DNA of 64,000 nucleotides from an uncultured Flavobacteriaceae bacterium. GTDB lineage: Bacteria; Bacteroidota; Bacteroidia; Flavobacteriales; Flavobacteriaceae. The position numbers and the translations under genes were made by a program. Shown here piece after piece: positions 27,931 through 36,749 of the stretch. Each line of letters opens with the position of its first letter. The stretch's first letter is position 1. Below the pieces are notes generated by a model. It ran no database searches and had not been told where the DNA came from. It worked only from the letters and a program-made list of their open reading frames with translations. Where the stretch lies: the NCBI GenBank assembly GCA_947488435.1, contig CANKZG010000001.1:2410308-2474307 (forward strand), given 5' to 3'.

Positions 27931-27961
27931 AGCCCTGACTATATTTTGTCAGAGCTTTTTA
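27929..27961. terminator. Bidirectional terminator between VOC gene and traN
   Basis: AAAGC-C-CTGAC (27929-27939) pairs with GTCAG-A-GCTTT (27948-27958), one C-A mismatch, flanked by A- and T-runs. It lies between two convergent genes and can stop both. Confidence 0.8.
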
Positions 27962-27969
27962 TTTCGTAA

Positions 27970-28782
27970 TCAACGCCAAATTAAATTCACCGTTCTTGTG
28001 GTGTTTAATTCCTGTAACCTAGCCTCCATCCTTTCGTTATTATCTACATTAAATTTAGAGACGACATAAACTAACTTCGTTTTTGTATTGGGTAGTATTT
28101 GATTGGGTTTGTTATGAATATAAATAGGCTTTAATTCGATTTCCTGATAAGAAGCATTACGTTTTTTATTTCCGTTGACCTTAAAAATATTCAGGTAATC
28201 AAAGTCAAAACGCACCCCTGATTTATTTTCAATCTCAAACTGTAGATAAACATTATCACCGTGATATTTTAGATTTTTAAGACTCAACTTTATACCATTC
28301 ATTTTCTTCTTGATATTCTTTTCTTCAGGAAGTTTTAATAATGATTCGCAAGATCTGCGTAGCAGATCCTGGGAATCATTTAACGAAATGCTCTTTTTGG
28401 TACTTTTGATTGTATCTACCTTTTTTTCTTGAACCTGTTTGGCGTTTCCTATACTTTCATTGCTTGCTATAAAACGATTAGGATTTTCTAGATGTTCCGA
28501 ATATTTTAGGATATAGGAATACACATTTCCATCAGTGGTAATGACCAATAAATTACTAGGAGTTCCTTTTACTGCTTTTAATAATCCTAAATTTTGTTCT
28601 TTTTCTCTATTGTAGGTAAAGACAAAATTGTCCGACCCCGTTATACCCTGTTTTATATCCGAAGGAAAAAACAATGCCATTGTCATTGTTGAATTGGCGT
28701 AAAGGGTATCTAACTGAACTTTATTTTTTGCGTGAGCTGAGAACACAATTCCCAAACTCAATATGATTATTAACTTTTTCAT
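27970..28782 (-). CDS. traN: Conjugative transfer protein TraN (DUF4138)
   Basis: 270 aa. Signal peptide (KKLIIILSLGIVFSAHAK), then the DUF4138 body with ALFFPSDIKQGITGSDNFVF and a C-terminal Ig-like half. VirB9-like component of the mating channel, acting in the periplasm/outer membrane with TraM. A 41-nt imperfect palindrome within the gene (28340-28380) adds residues around SQDLLRRSCESLL. Last gene of the tra block next to the metal island. Confidence 0.88.
   Translation of the reverse strand: MKKLIIILSLGIVFSAHAKNKVQLDTLYANSTMTMALFFPSDIKQGITGSDNFVFTYNREKEQNLGLLKAVKGTPSNLLVITTDGNVYSYILKYSEHLENPNRFIASNESIGNAKQVQEKKVDTIKSTKKSISLNDSQDLLRRSCESLLKLPEEKNIKKKMNGIKLSLKNLKYHGDNVYLQFEIENKSGVRFDFDYLNIFKVNGNKKRNASYQEIELKPIYIHNKPNQILPNTKTKLVYVVSKFNVDNNERMEARLQELNTTRTVNLIWR
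28340..28380. repeat. Hairpin-forming sequence inside traN
   Basis: Outer arms AATGATTC (28340-28347) and GAATCATT (28373-28380), inner arms GATCTGC (28352-28358) and GCAGATC (28362-28368), a 4x4 internal loop and a GTA tip. It resembles dispersed Bacteroidota palindromes built on GATCTGC...GCAGATC. The reading frame continues through it. Confidence 0.6.
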
Positions 28783-28793
28783 AGTATCTATTT

Positions 28794-29735
28794 TTATTGT
28801 CGTGTATCTACCTTTAAGGAGAGCACATAATTATTGTTTACCGTAACTTTTACCTGTCGGTTAGAACGTTGGAATATTTTTTTTACTCCGCTTACCTGTG
28901 GAATACCAGGTACATTAATATCGTCTATAACATCTCCCAACACTTGTTGCCTTAGTTCTTCCCGAAAACTATTTTTGATGTAAATACCTTCTAAATTATC
29001 CCTGTAATCGTAGGCTTTAAATGCAAAGGGGATATTTTTAATATTCTCTATCTCCAATAACACCCTATTAGGCTTAAAACTTACAATACCAAACAATTGT
29101 GTATTTCTAGGAATAAAGTATCCTTCAATGGTAACGTCGTGCTGTGTACGCATTTCAATACGGTCATTTACTCTTAGAACCTCTTTTCTATCGACTATTA
29201 CATTTAAGGTAGGTGTGGAATCGTCAACCTCTTTGGGTAAAGGGTTTGAAGCGAAAAACAATTGTTGTTCCAATGCCATTTCTTTAGCTTCTATTTGCAA
29301 AGCTTCCGCTTCTTCTTTTTTCTGATTTTCTTTCTCTTTTTCGGTGACGGTACTTATAACATTTTCCTTTACAGGATTTGGTTTTTTATAAGTACCGGTA
29401 CTGTAGTCTATTTGACTGTTCGTATAGATGCTATCGACCAATCGTATTTTCTCCTTTTCCATAAAATCAGGGTCGTAAACTCCTGTTGAATCCAAATACT
29501 TCTCATCATAGATACTTGGTGCGTTGGTTTCCCTAACTTCCTTTAAATCGTCCACAGCATCAAGCCTAGATGTATAATCATCTTTTACCGTTTCCAATGT
29601 GGGTACTAACGGTTGTAGCAGTTCATCTTGTTCGTCTTTATCACCGCCAAAAGTCAATATGGAATAGGCAACAATGAAAATTACCACCGCTCCAATGACT
29701 ACGGCAAAAGTGATTTTCTTCTTATCAATTTTCAT
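28794..29735 (-). CDS. traM: Conjugative transfer protein TraM
   Basis: 313 aa. One N-terminal membrane helix (ITFAVVIGAVVIFIVAYSIL), a Glu/Lys-rich coiled middle (about 120-165), and a C-terminal beta-rich VirB10/TraM domain (VLRVNDRIEMRTQHDVTIEGYFIPRNTQLFG). Bridges inner membrane and outer core of the mating apparatus. Start overlaps the traK end by 11 bp. Confidence 0.9.
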   Translation of the reverse strand: MKIDKKKITFAVVIGAVVIFIVAYSILTFGGDKDEQDELLQPLVPTLETVKDDYTSRLDAVDDLKEVRETNAPSIYDEKYLDSTGVYDPDFMEKEKIRLVDSIYTNSQIDYSTGTYKKPNPVKENVISTVTEKEKENQKKEEAEALQIEAKEMALEQQLFFASNPLPKEVDDSTPTLNVIVDRKEVLRVNDRIEMRTQHDVTIEGYFIPRNTQLFGIVSFKPNRVLLEIENIKNIPFAFKAYDYRDNLEGIYIKNSFREELRQQVLGDVIDDINVPGIPQVSGVKKIFQRSNRQVKVTVNNNYVLSLKVDTRQ

Positions 29736-30342
29736 AGTCTATTTTTTTTAAAGCGTTCTCAAAATAATCTGTAATCAAAAGCCCGTGCGTGTTCTTCGGG
29801 AAGTTTCGTTTTTCCAGATGTAAAATTTTACCCGTAGTCACCAATTCATAAGTGTCGATTATCGACCCCCTATTGATTTGAAAAACTGTAGTTGTTCTAA
29901 AGGGATACGGTTCTGCTTTAAGGTCTATTTCAGAATCGATACTGATTACCTTTTGAACTAAGGAGTATTGCAGCAATCGGTTATATACGCCATCAGCTTT
30001 TTTCTGGCGATATACATTATCCACAGTACTATTTCCCAACCATAGTGCTTTTTCGATATTATTTTCAAAATTGGTCACATCAATATCATAGAAATAGGTA
30101 TGAAATAGACGCAAATGTTCCAGGGCTTCTACCTCTAAATTCTCTTTTTGCTCTACCCATTGCAAGGGTATCACTTCGCCATTCTTACCAATGGCAAAGG
30201 CCCCATTCAATGACTTGTCGTACATCTTGAAGGAGATGACACTTGAAATAATGGTAGACAGCATCGCCATTGTAACAACAGCCAAAACGATGAACCGATT
30301 TGTTTTCAAGACCTCGTATATGTTTTTATATGGTGTTTTCAT
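29725..30342 (-). CDS. traK: Conjugative transfer protein TraK
   Basis: 205 aa. VirB8-like: short cytoplasmic N-terminus with YEVLKTNRFIVLAVVTMAML-like membrane helix, then an NTF2-like periplasmic domain (LEHLRLFHTYFYDIDVTNFE..., YPFRTTTVFQINRG). Length and segments match TraK of Bacteroidota conjugative transposons. Between traJ and traM as in CTnDOT. Confidence 0.92.
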   Translation of the reverse strand: MKTPYKNIYEVLKTNRFIVLAVVTMAMLSTIISSVISFKMYDKSLNGAFAIGKNGEVIPLQWVEQKENLEVEALEHLRLFHTYFYDIDVTNFENNIEKALWLGNSTVDNVYRQKKADGVYNRLLQYSLVQKVISIDSEIDLKAEPYPFRTTTVFQINRGSIIDTYELVTTGKILHLEKRNFPKNTHGLLITDYFENALKKIDYEN

Positions 30343-30369
30343 TCTTCTTTAGTTTTTAATTAATGTGCC

Positions 30370-31212
30370 TTAGGCACTAAATAGTTTGAAGGTGAAAGAC
30401 GTTGCCCGTTTGTACAATTTGAACTTCAAAAAGACGATAAAGCCTATAGTGCCCAACTCGATAATCGGGGCAAAAAATGAGCTTCCAAAATCAAAGCCGA
30501 AAAGGTTTACCCAAAAGTTTGTTGTAAACTCTACATACAGGGCATTCACAAAAACATTCACCAGAAAAAAGGCAGGAACCAACATATAAACGGCCGCGTA
30601 TAATTTGAAAAAAGTATAAGCCATTGACCGAAACTTTTCAAAAACGGCAAGGCTTATGACCAAAGGAAAAAAGGCTTGCATTATTCCTAGCAAAAAGAAA
30701 CGTTCCGCTAAGAACAAGGGATAGATAAAGAGGTCTAACAACCAAAGAAAAACACTCAATATAAATGCCACTATCTTTAACCCGTATAGTGGTGTGGTCA
30801 GTGCCTCATATAGTAAAGCCAACCCCTTACTTGCAGCTTCCAATCCATTGATATCATCCTCAATTTCTAAATCTTGCAACTGTAGGGGCAACAATGAGGG
30901 AGCGGTACTTCTGTACTGTCCTTCAATAGCTACGAGTATATTATCGAAAACATCAAGTACCTGGCTTGAAAAAATGACCAGAATCACAATGATGAAATTC
31001 TTAATAAGTTCGGTGGGCGTTAGCCCCCAGGTATACCCATTCCTATTGGCAACTCCTTCATTGTACTTTTTTAAGATGTTGATCAGAAAGAATAGGATGG
31101 CAAGGGCTTTCATACCCACAAGGGTATATTGCAGAAAATCGCTGTCCTTTATGGTCTGAAAAACAGCGTCCACATATTCCAATCCTGCTAATAATGGGAT
31201 AACTAGTTGCAT
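30370..31212 (-). CDS. traJ: Conjugative transfer protein TraJ
   Basis: 280 aa. VirB6-like polytopic protein with about six membrane segments, the first around residues 28-46 and a cluster of three from 150 to 235. Segments NGYTWGLTPTELIKNFIIVI and SFFAPIIELGTIGFIVFLKFKLY match TraJ. Forms part of the inner-membrane channel. Starts 3 bp after traI. Confidence 0.9.
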   Translation of the reverse strand: MQLVIPLLAGLEYVDAVFQTIKDSDFLQYTLVGMKALAILFFLINILKKYNEGVANRNGYTWGLTPTELIKNFIIVILVIFSSQVLDVFDNILVAIEGQYRSTAPSLLPLQLQDLEIEDDINGLEAASKGLALLYEALTTPLYGLKIVAFILSVFLWLLDLFIYPLFLAERFFLLGIMQAFFPLVISLAVFEKFRSMAYTFFKLYAAVYMLVPAFFLVNVFVNALYVEFTTNFWVNLFGFDFGSSFFAPIIELGTIGFIVFLKFKLYKRATSFTFKLFSA

Positions 31213-31215
31213 CTC

Positions 31216-31794
31216 TTAAAAATTGGTTGCCCTGTTATTGATCCTGTCCTGCATTTCCCGAAAGGAAATGATGTCATTGTATCGCTTGGTCTTACGCTCT
31301 ATTTCTGAGACCATTTCCTTGGAGCGCGTTTCCCTTTCCTTTAATACTGCTGCCCGTTCCGCATCGGTCATTTTCAAATAGTCGCTGGATAGGATTTGTT
31401 GCACAAAATCCAAATCCTCCAAAGAGTTTTCGATAATATTTTCAAAGGATTGCGATACCCTTGTAATTTCTTCGGGTTTGATATATGGGGAATTCAAAAT
31501 ATTCCTCACATCACCTCTGACCACTTCAAAAAGACGTTGGTTATTTCGGGCAAGTTCCCGAACCGCTTTTAACTGTTTTACAACATTGCTGACCTTCTCG
31601 ATACGGTCTTTTTGTTGCTTCATAAACTCCACCGTTTTGATCAGGTTTTCTGTTTGTTTTGCAGCTTCAATAATTTGCTTTCCCAGTGTGATAAAATTGG
31701 TATTATCATACACGGGCATACCCTGGCACGCAGCGCGTGCGGGCAATAAAAAAGTCCCTAGTGCCAAAAGGCACATAAAAATGAATTTTCTCAT
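31216..31794 (-). CDS. traI: Conjugative transfer protein TraI (VirB5-like)
   Basis: 192 aa. Signal peptide (KFIFMCLLALGTFLLPARA), then an almost wholly alpha-helical, coiled-coil-rich body (NLIKTVEFMKQQKDRIEKV...). Matches TraI of CTnDOT-like elements, proposed to be a periplasmic/pilus-tip VirB5 counterpart. Overlaps traG by 4 bp. Confidence 0.85.
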   Translation of the reverse strand: MRKFIFMCLLALGTFLLPARAACQGMPVYDNTNFITLGKQIIEAAKQTENLIKTVEFMKQQKDRIEKVSNVVKQLKAVRELARNNQRLFEVVRGDVRNILNSPYIKPEEITRVSQSFENIIENSLEDLDFVQQILSSDYLKMTDAERAAVLKERETRSKEMVSEIERKTKRYNDIISFREMQDRINNRATNF

Positions 31795-34208
31795 AACTTT
31801 TGTGATTTTAAATGAATAAATTGTTTGATGGCCATCTCCATACAGCCATTTTCTTTATAAAGGGCCATTATGGCCTCGTTATCAGCGCCGTCAGTGAGAT
31901 AAGCAGCAAAAACTTCTAGCGGTACTTCCAGTCTGAAAATGTTGCTTTCCTTGCCGATTTTGATAAAAATCTCTGTGTACTTACGTTTCCCTGATAAGTT
32001 GTTTTTGATGGACTTTAATTGATTGAGGTCGTGGCTAGATAGGTTCAATCGTTTTACTAATTCTTCATAGCCCTTTTCATTGTTCAAACTGTAGATGACC
32101 TGTGTGTTTTCTAGAATACTTGCCGATGTGGAATTGTCTGGCAATTGGTTAATGGATTGTAAAATGATGCCGATTGCTCCTTCTTGCTTTCGTATGGCTT
32201 GGTAATAGAATTCCACCGATTCCAATACGTTATCAAACTTGAGCTGTTTGGCGAACTCATCAAAAAGGATAATGCCCTTTTCTTCCTTATTCTGCCAAAT
32301 GGTGCGCTGTATGGCTGTTTTGATTAATTTGAGCATTACGGAAAGGATCTCTTTGTTGTCCTTTACCTCATCCAGTTCAAAAACAATCAATCGCTTGTCC
32401 TCTAGCTTATAGGATTGGTCTTCGCTAGTCTCAAACAAAAAACTATACAATCCATCACGTACATACTCCGATAGGATATGCAAAAAGCCTTCTATATTAA
32501 AGTAATCCGAGTGAATATGTAGTTGGGTCAACAGGTTTTCCCGTTGCGATTGGATATAGGTATAAAAGCTATCGAGGGAATGTGGGGCATTGCCCCTTAT
32601 TTTATAATAGTAATGCAGTATTTTTTTGAGGGCTACGGATTGTTCTTTTTTGGGTTTTGTCCCTTCGCCTATCAATTCAAAAAGGAATACGGATAGATCC
32701 TCTAACCGCTCTGGGGTGACATCGTCACCTTTTGTTATAAAGAAGGGATTGATACCAAGGCTCTTTCCACTTTCATAGCGCAGTACAGTATATTGTTCGG
32801 GATACAGACTGGCAAACTTGGTATAGGAACCTCCCAAGTCAATAATGACAAGGCGCACACCCATTTCAAAATACTGCCGTAATATGTTGTTTGCTAAAAA
32901 GGATTTCCCCTCTCCCGTAGGGGCAAAAATGGCAAAGTTCCGCGCTTTTATACGTTTCTTTTTCTCGTCCCAAACATCCTTTAATACAGGTATGTTATGT
33001 TCCCTATCATTGAATATAATTCCTTGCTTATCCCTCCTGTAGTTGGTGTTGTTTACGAAAAGGCAAAGCGCGTGTTTCAAATCGGTTACGTACAAATCCT
33101 CATTGGAGAAATTGGAAGAAAAACAAGGATGGCTATTTAGGATATAATTTTTGCGTTCCTCACCTCTTGGGTAGTATGGCGTAATATCCAGTTCCTTGAA
33201 TTCCGATTTTATCCGTGAGCCTATTCGTTCCAGCTGTTGGGCTTCTTGGTCCCAATAGATAATATTTAAATGTCCTCTTATGATTCTTGAGCTATCGTCA
33301 TTGTTGATTTGGTCAACGATATGCTCAATCTTTTTTAGAATGACCTTGTTTTGTGTTCCAAAATTTGAGCTCTTTTTAAGTTCTTCTATTTTCTTTTCTA
33401 AGAGTTTACGCCATTTCTGTTTATCGTCTAAGTAGACGATTTGATTTACAATATGATTCTCATTTAAGGAAAGCCCAAGACCATCGATATACCCTTGATG
33501 AAACACAAAATCATCCGAAGTGAACCGCTCATTAATTTTACTGGTCTGGACACGCTCACCAAAACAGGATTCACTATTGATCGCCAATACATCAAAATGA
33601 TTGTTGCCTATAGTAATTTTCGATTTCTCCAGAAGCATATCGGTATCAAAATCAAGGTTGAAGCCGTTAAAAAAGTCTCGTGAAAAATTGAAGATTTCAG
33701 ATTCTTTTAAAGGCAAAAATTGAACCTTTCGACTGTTGTTGATATAGGTAATGGAATCATTTACCGAACCTATGAAACTTTGTACATTCTGGTTTAATTC
33801 TTGGTAAATCCCTTTCCTTACTTTTCGAAACGGGTTTACATATTTTGGGTTGTTCAATGTTTTGTTGCGTACCAATGTGAGGAACAGATAGCAACTATGG
33901 TCTATGTATTCCCTTCCCTTAAAATGGTCATGTGTCGCTTTTCCGAGAAAAGTATCGTTTGGTAGGTATTCAGCACTAAAGACCTTCTTTAAGTAAACAT
34001 CTTGCTTATGAATAACGCAACCAACGGGCAAAGACTTTAATGCCTGAAACCAAATACCGTGCAGATCCTCAAAATCGGTTGAGGATAAAGAATAAATCTC
34101 AGGGAGTTCTCCTCGATAACAGGCAATGATATTGCCATTATTGGCGAATATCAAATTGTCCTGTATTTCTATGATAGGGTCATAGGAGGCTATATTAATA
34201 GTCGACAT
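31791..34208 (-). CDS. traG: Conjugative transfer ATPase TraG (VirB4-like)
   Basis: 805 aa. Walker A is APTGEGKS in the segment NFAIFAPTGEGKSFLANNIL, with Walker-B GIILFDEFAKQL in the C-terminal half and the conserved QSINQLPDNS segment that follows it in VirB4 ATPases. Powers assembly of the mating channel from the inner membrane. N-terminal 350 residues form the usual VirB4 scaffold region. Overlaps traF by 14 bp and traI by 4 bp. Confidence 0.94.
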   Translation of the reverse strand: MSTINIASYDPIIEIQDNLIFANNGNIIACYRGELPEIYSLSSTDFEDLHGIWFQALKSLPVGCVIHKQDVYLKKVFSAEYLPNDTFLGKATHDHFKGREYIDHSCYLFLTLVRNKTLNNPKYVNPFRKVRKGIYQELNQNVQSFIGSVNDSITYINNSRKVQFLPLKESEIFNFSRDFFNGFNLDFDTDMLLEKSKITIGNNHFDVLAINSESCFGERVQTSKINERFTSDDFVFHQGYIDGLGLSLNENHIVNQIVYLDDKQKWRKLLEKKIEELKKSSNFGTQNKVILKKIEHIVDQINNDDSSRIIRGHLNIIYWDQEAQQLERIGSRIKSEFKELDITPYYPRGEERKNYILNSHPCFSSNFSNEDLYVTDLKHALCLFVNNTNYRRDKQGIIFNDREHNIPVLKDVWDEKKKRIKARNFAIFAPTGEGKSFLANNILRQYFEMGVRLVIIDLGGSYTKFASLYPEQYTVLRYESGKSLGINPFFITKGDDVTPERLEDLSVFLFELIGEGTKPKKEQSVALKKILHYYYKIRGNAPHSLDSFYTYIQSQRENLLTQLHIHSDYFNIEGFLHILSEYVRDGLYSFLFETSEDQSYKLEDKRLIVFELDEVKDNKEILSVMLKLIKTAIQRTIWQNKEEKGIILFDEFAKQLKFDNVLESVEFYYQAIRKQEGAIGIILQSINQLPDNSTSASILENTQVIYSLNNEKGYEELVKRLNLSSHDLNQLKSIKNNLSGKRKYTEIFIKIGKESNIFRLEVPLEVFAAYLTDGADNEAIMALYKENGCMEMAIKQFIHLKSQKL

Positions 34209-34479
34209 AGTTCAGTAGATTTTCTTTTTTGTTACTTATGATTCTTGGAAATACCCTGGTGATATTAAGGGTTATGGTTTTACGAGCAATTTTGGTAAGG
34301 ATGATATAAAAACCACCATTCCATAAGAATGCACCCATGATGACCAAAAGGCTGAATGAGAAAATAATTATCAGCAGGGATGCCAGTATGGAGAGCATCA
34401 TCATTGCAAAGAGCGATATGGGAAGCCCCCATATCATTGCTCCTTTGCGAATGTTTTTATAAACTTCGTACCTCTTCAT
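34195..34479 (-). CDS. traF: Conjugative transfer protein TraF (DUF4133)
   Basis: 94 aa. Starts KRYEVYKNIRKGAMIWGLPI and contains two close membrane helices (residues about 18-50 and 45-62). VirB3-like inner-membrane partner of TraG. Size and N-terminal segment match DUF4133. Between traE and traG as expected. Confidence 0.9.
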   Translation of the reverse strand: MKRYEVYKNIRKGAMIWGLPISLFAMMMLSILASLLIIIFSFSLLVIMGAFLWNGGFYIILTKIARKTITLNITRVFPRIISNKKENLLNYVDY

Positions 34480-34509
34480 TGCATAGTTTTTTAATGTCGA
34501 TTATCGACT

Positions 34510-34797
34510 TTAGACTACGATTCCAATGAGATAGGTAAAGATGCCCACTACCGCCCCGGCGATGAGTACAAAAACCAAAACACGGGTGATTCCTTTTTTG
34601 AGGTCTGCATTTTCTCCGAAGAAGTGACCTGCATTAAACAAGAATCCGATGAGGAAAATGACCCCCAATAGTAAAGGGAAAATAGATCTAATGGTATCGG
34701 ACACATCATTTACCGAATCTTCAATACCCCCGATTTGTGCAAATGTGGGTAGGCCTATCAAGAGCATCGCCCACGTCAGATAAACTGTTTTTTTCAT
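34510..34797 (-). CDS. traE: Conjugative transfer protein TraE (DUF4134, VirB2-like)
   Basis: 95 aa from ATG 34797; a TTG 27 bp upstream would add nine polar residues in front of the signal peptide and is less likely. Signal peptide (KKTVYLTWAMLLIGLPTFAQ), short acidic loop and two hydrophobic helices, as in pilin-like VirB2 proteins. First gene of the tra operon in the window. Confidence 0.88.
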   Translation of the reverse strand: MKKTVYLTWAMLLIGLPTFAQIGGIEDSVNDVSDTIRSIFPLLLGVIFLIGFLFNAGHFFGENADLKKGITRVLVFVLIAGAVVGIFTYLIGIVV

Positions 34798-34999
34798 AAC
34801 GCTTACGTTTTTATGGTTCTCCAATGCGCTTAGAGAACCTGTTTGAAATAACTTTTTGCGAAATCTATAAGGGAATGCATCGAAAGGCAGAAAAACTTAA
34901 AATATTAACGGTAATCAGCGTTAAATTTTGAAGGATAGTTATGCATTGGTTGAAATCTTTAAAAATTGTGTAATGGATAGTTTCCTAAATGCAAGAAAG

Positions 35000-35629
35000 A
35001 TGAAACGACTAAAACTGTTGATAACGCTACTTTTTTTGATGCCTTTACATACGGCTATAGCACAGCATAAAAAGGTAATTGTCATTGATGCTGGACACGG
35101 TGGAATCGATTCTGGCGCTATAGGAACCAATCATATTAAAGAGAAAGATATTACACTGGACATTGCAAAAGCAATGCTAATGTTTAATAGGAAAGTCTTC
35201 AATAATGAATATGATTTGTATTTGACTAGATATACAGATACGCTCATATCCTTAAGCCATCGTACGAAGTTGGTGAAGGCATTACGTCCCGACCTTTTTA
35301 TATCGTTGCATTGCAATCATGCTAAAAATGAAAAGGCTACTGGTGTTGAAATTTACCTACATAGCAAAACAAGTAGTAAGACTAAAAATCAAGTGGAATC
35401 GATGCGTTTGGGCCAATCCATAGTAGAAACGCTTACTCAAAAATTGGGATATAGAAGTAGGGGGCTTAAAAGAGCAAACTTTCAAGTACTACGCGAATCG
35501 ATAGCGGTATGCCCCACAATTTTGGTGGAGTTGGGTTTCCTGTCAAATCATGATGAGGCAGCCTATTTGGAAATGGAAAATAATAGTAGGGCCCTTGCAC
35601 TGGCCGTACTTATGTCAATTAAAATGTAG
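35000..35629 (+). CDS. N-acetylmuramoyl-L-alanine amidase
   Basis: 209 aa from ATG 35000, preceded by AAGAAAG; upstream starts at 34973 and 34928 would place extra residues before the signal peptide (LKLLITLLFLMPLHTAIAQ). Amidase_3 fold: zinc ligands in VIDAGHGGIDSGAIG, the Glu in IKEKDI, and HCNH in FISLHCNHAK; catalytic Glu in TILVELGFLSN. Cleaves the peptide-glycan bond, probably opening the wall locally for the mating channel. Divergent from traE. Confidence 0.9.
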   Translation: MKRLKLLITLLFLMPLHTAIAQHKKVIVIDAGHGGIDSGAIGTNHIKEKDITLDIAKAMLMFNRKVFNNEYDLYLTRYTDTLISLSHRTKLVKALRPDLFISLHCNHAKNEKATGVEIYLHSKTSSKTKNQVESMRLGQSIVETLTQKLGYRSRGLKRANFQVLRESIAVCPTILVELGFLSNHDEAAYLEMENNSRALALAVLMSIKM

Positions 35630-35630
35630 G

Positions 35631-35732
35631 ATGATGAAAGAATTATTTGTAACCCTGTATAAAGTATTAAAAGAAATTGTTTTTGCAGTCGGTAAAGAAT
35701 TGTTGGTATTTGTAAAACAATGGTTTGAGTAA
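35631..35732 (+). CDS. Tiny hydrophobic-amphipathic ORF
   Basis: 33 aa beginning MMKELFVTLYK and ending VFVKQWFE. It starts 1 bp after the amidase stop, so it could be read by re-initiation. Regular hydrophobic/lysine spacing predicts a single amphipathic helix that could lie on a membrane. Unrecognised; may be a small regulator, toxin-like peptide or chance ORF. Confidence 0.35.
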   Translation: MMKELFVTLYKVLKEIVFAVGKELLVFVKQWFE

Positions 35733-35785
35733 AGCTACAAACAGAAATATCGGAAAAAGAATTAGTAACGTAAAAAAGGTAGATT

Positions 35786-36223
35786 ATGAAATTTAGAATT
35801 GAATCAAAACCAAGTCCATTGAGACAACTGGATAATTTTAGACAACTAAAAGTTGCCTTAAAGGCTATTAAGGCAGATGAAGGAGGTAGATTTTTGGATG
35901 CACTATTAACACATTGCGCCATACTCAAAAGTGCAATTGGCAAAGACTTTAGTTCAGCTGACCAAGAGCATGTAGCTATACGTTGTGATGTTTATTTCAA
36001 CATACCTCTGGTATCATCGGCAGGTGTTGGTGGAGAAACTGCTTCTGGACTTCAGAAATACGGTAAGAACGGAATACAGGCCATGCTTGAAAACAAAAAG
36101 GAATTGGGGGAATACCTGCAGGGTTTAGATCGTATACCTAGTATCATATTGCCCAACAAATTGGAATTGACACAGAGAATCGGTGCTGCAAAGAGTAAAT
36201 TTGTTTATGAGTTAATTGGTTGA
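35786..36223 (+). CDS. Unrecognised ICE protein
   Basis: 145 aa, soluble, basic N-terminus (MKFRIESKPSPLRQLDNFRQ), helical middle and a Gly-rich VSSAGVGGETASGLQKYGKNG segment. No signal peptide or membrane helix. I do not recognise the family. It shares direction with the amidase and the 33-aa ORF and ends 5 bp from the convergent ORF6N gene. Confidence 0.6.
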   Translation: MKFRIESKPSPLRQLDNFRQLKVALKAIKADEGGRFLDALLTHCAILKSAIGKDFSSADQEHVAIRCDVYFNIPLVSSAGVGGETASGLQKYGKNGIQAMLENKKELGEYLQGLDRIPSIILPNKLELTQRIGAAKSKFVYELIG

Positions 36224-36228
36224 TCCTT

Positions 36229-36747
36229 TTACTTCTTCCGGTACCCGATAGGTTTCCTTTTGCTATGTTCAAGCTGCTTTTTATCTTTTTCCAATAAGTA
36301 ATTAATGGCCTCAAAAATATCGACGAATTGTTGGTTATACTTGGCTTCCAGCTCTTTTAATTTTTGGGTCAACTCTGTATGCGATAAAGCATATTTTCGG
36401 AGAAAAACAAAGGCACGTACAATCTGTATATTAACTTCTATGGCCTTGGGGCTGCGTAACACGCTGGCTAACATTGCAATACCTTGTTCGGTAAAGGCGA
36501 AAGGGTTGTATTTACTGTGTCTTCCTCTACCTGTATTTTCTAAGGTCGCAAATTGCGTCCTTAAAGAGTGGTATTCTTCGTTTGTCAATTCAAACATAAA
36601 ATCTGATGGAAAACGGTCTTTATTGCGCCGTACAGCTTCTTTAAGGCGTTTAGTTTCGGTTTCATAAAGTAAAGCCAAGTCAAAATCTAAGAGTACTCTT
36701 TGTCCACGTATTTCATAAATCCTGTTTTGTATTGTCTGTAACTCCAT
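36229..36747 (-). CDS. ORF6N-domain protein
   Basis: 172 aa from ATG 36747; an ATG 27 bp upstream overlaps the preceding gene and is less typical for the family, which usually begins MELQTIQNRIYEIRGQRV. ORF6N domain at residues 1-90 (DFDLALLYETETKRLKEAV, FPSDFMFELT, NPFAFTEQGIAMLASVLRS), then a helical, coiled C-terminus. A DNA-binding module common on phages and mobile elements; role unknown. Confidence 0.85.
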   Translation of the reverse strand: MELQTIQNRIYEIRGQRVLLDFDLALLYETETKRLKEAVRRNKDRFPSDFMFELTNEEYHSLRTQFATLENTGRGRHSKYNPFAFTEQGIAMLASVLRSPKAIEVNIQIVRAFVFLRKYALSHTELTQKLKELEAKYNQQFVDIFEAINYLLEKDKKQLEHSKRKPIGYRKK

Positions 36748-36749
36748 TT

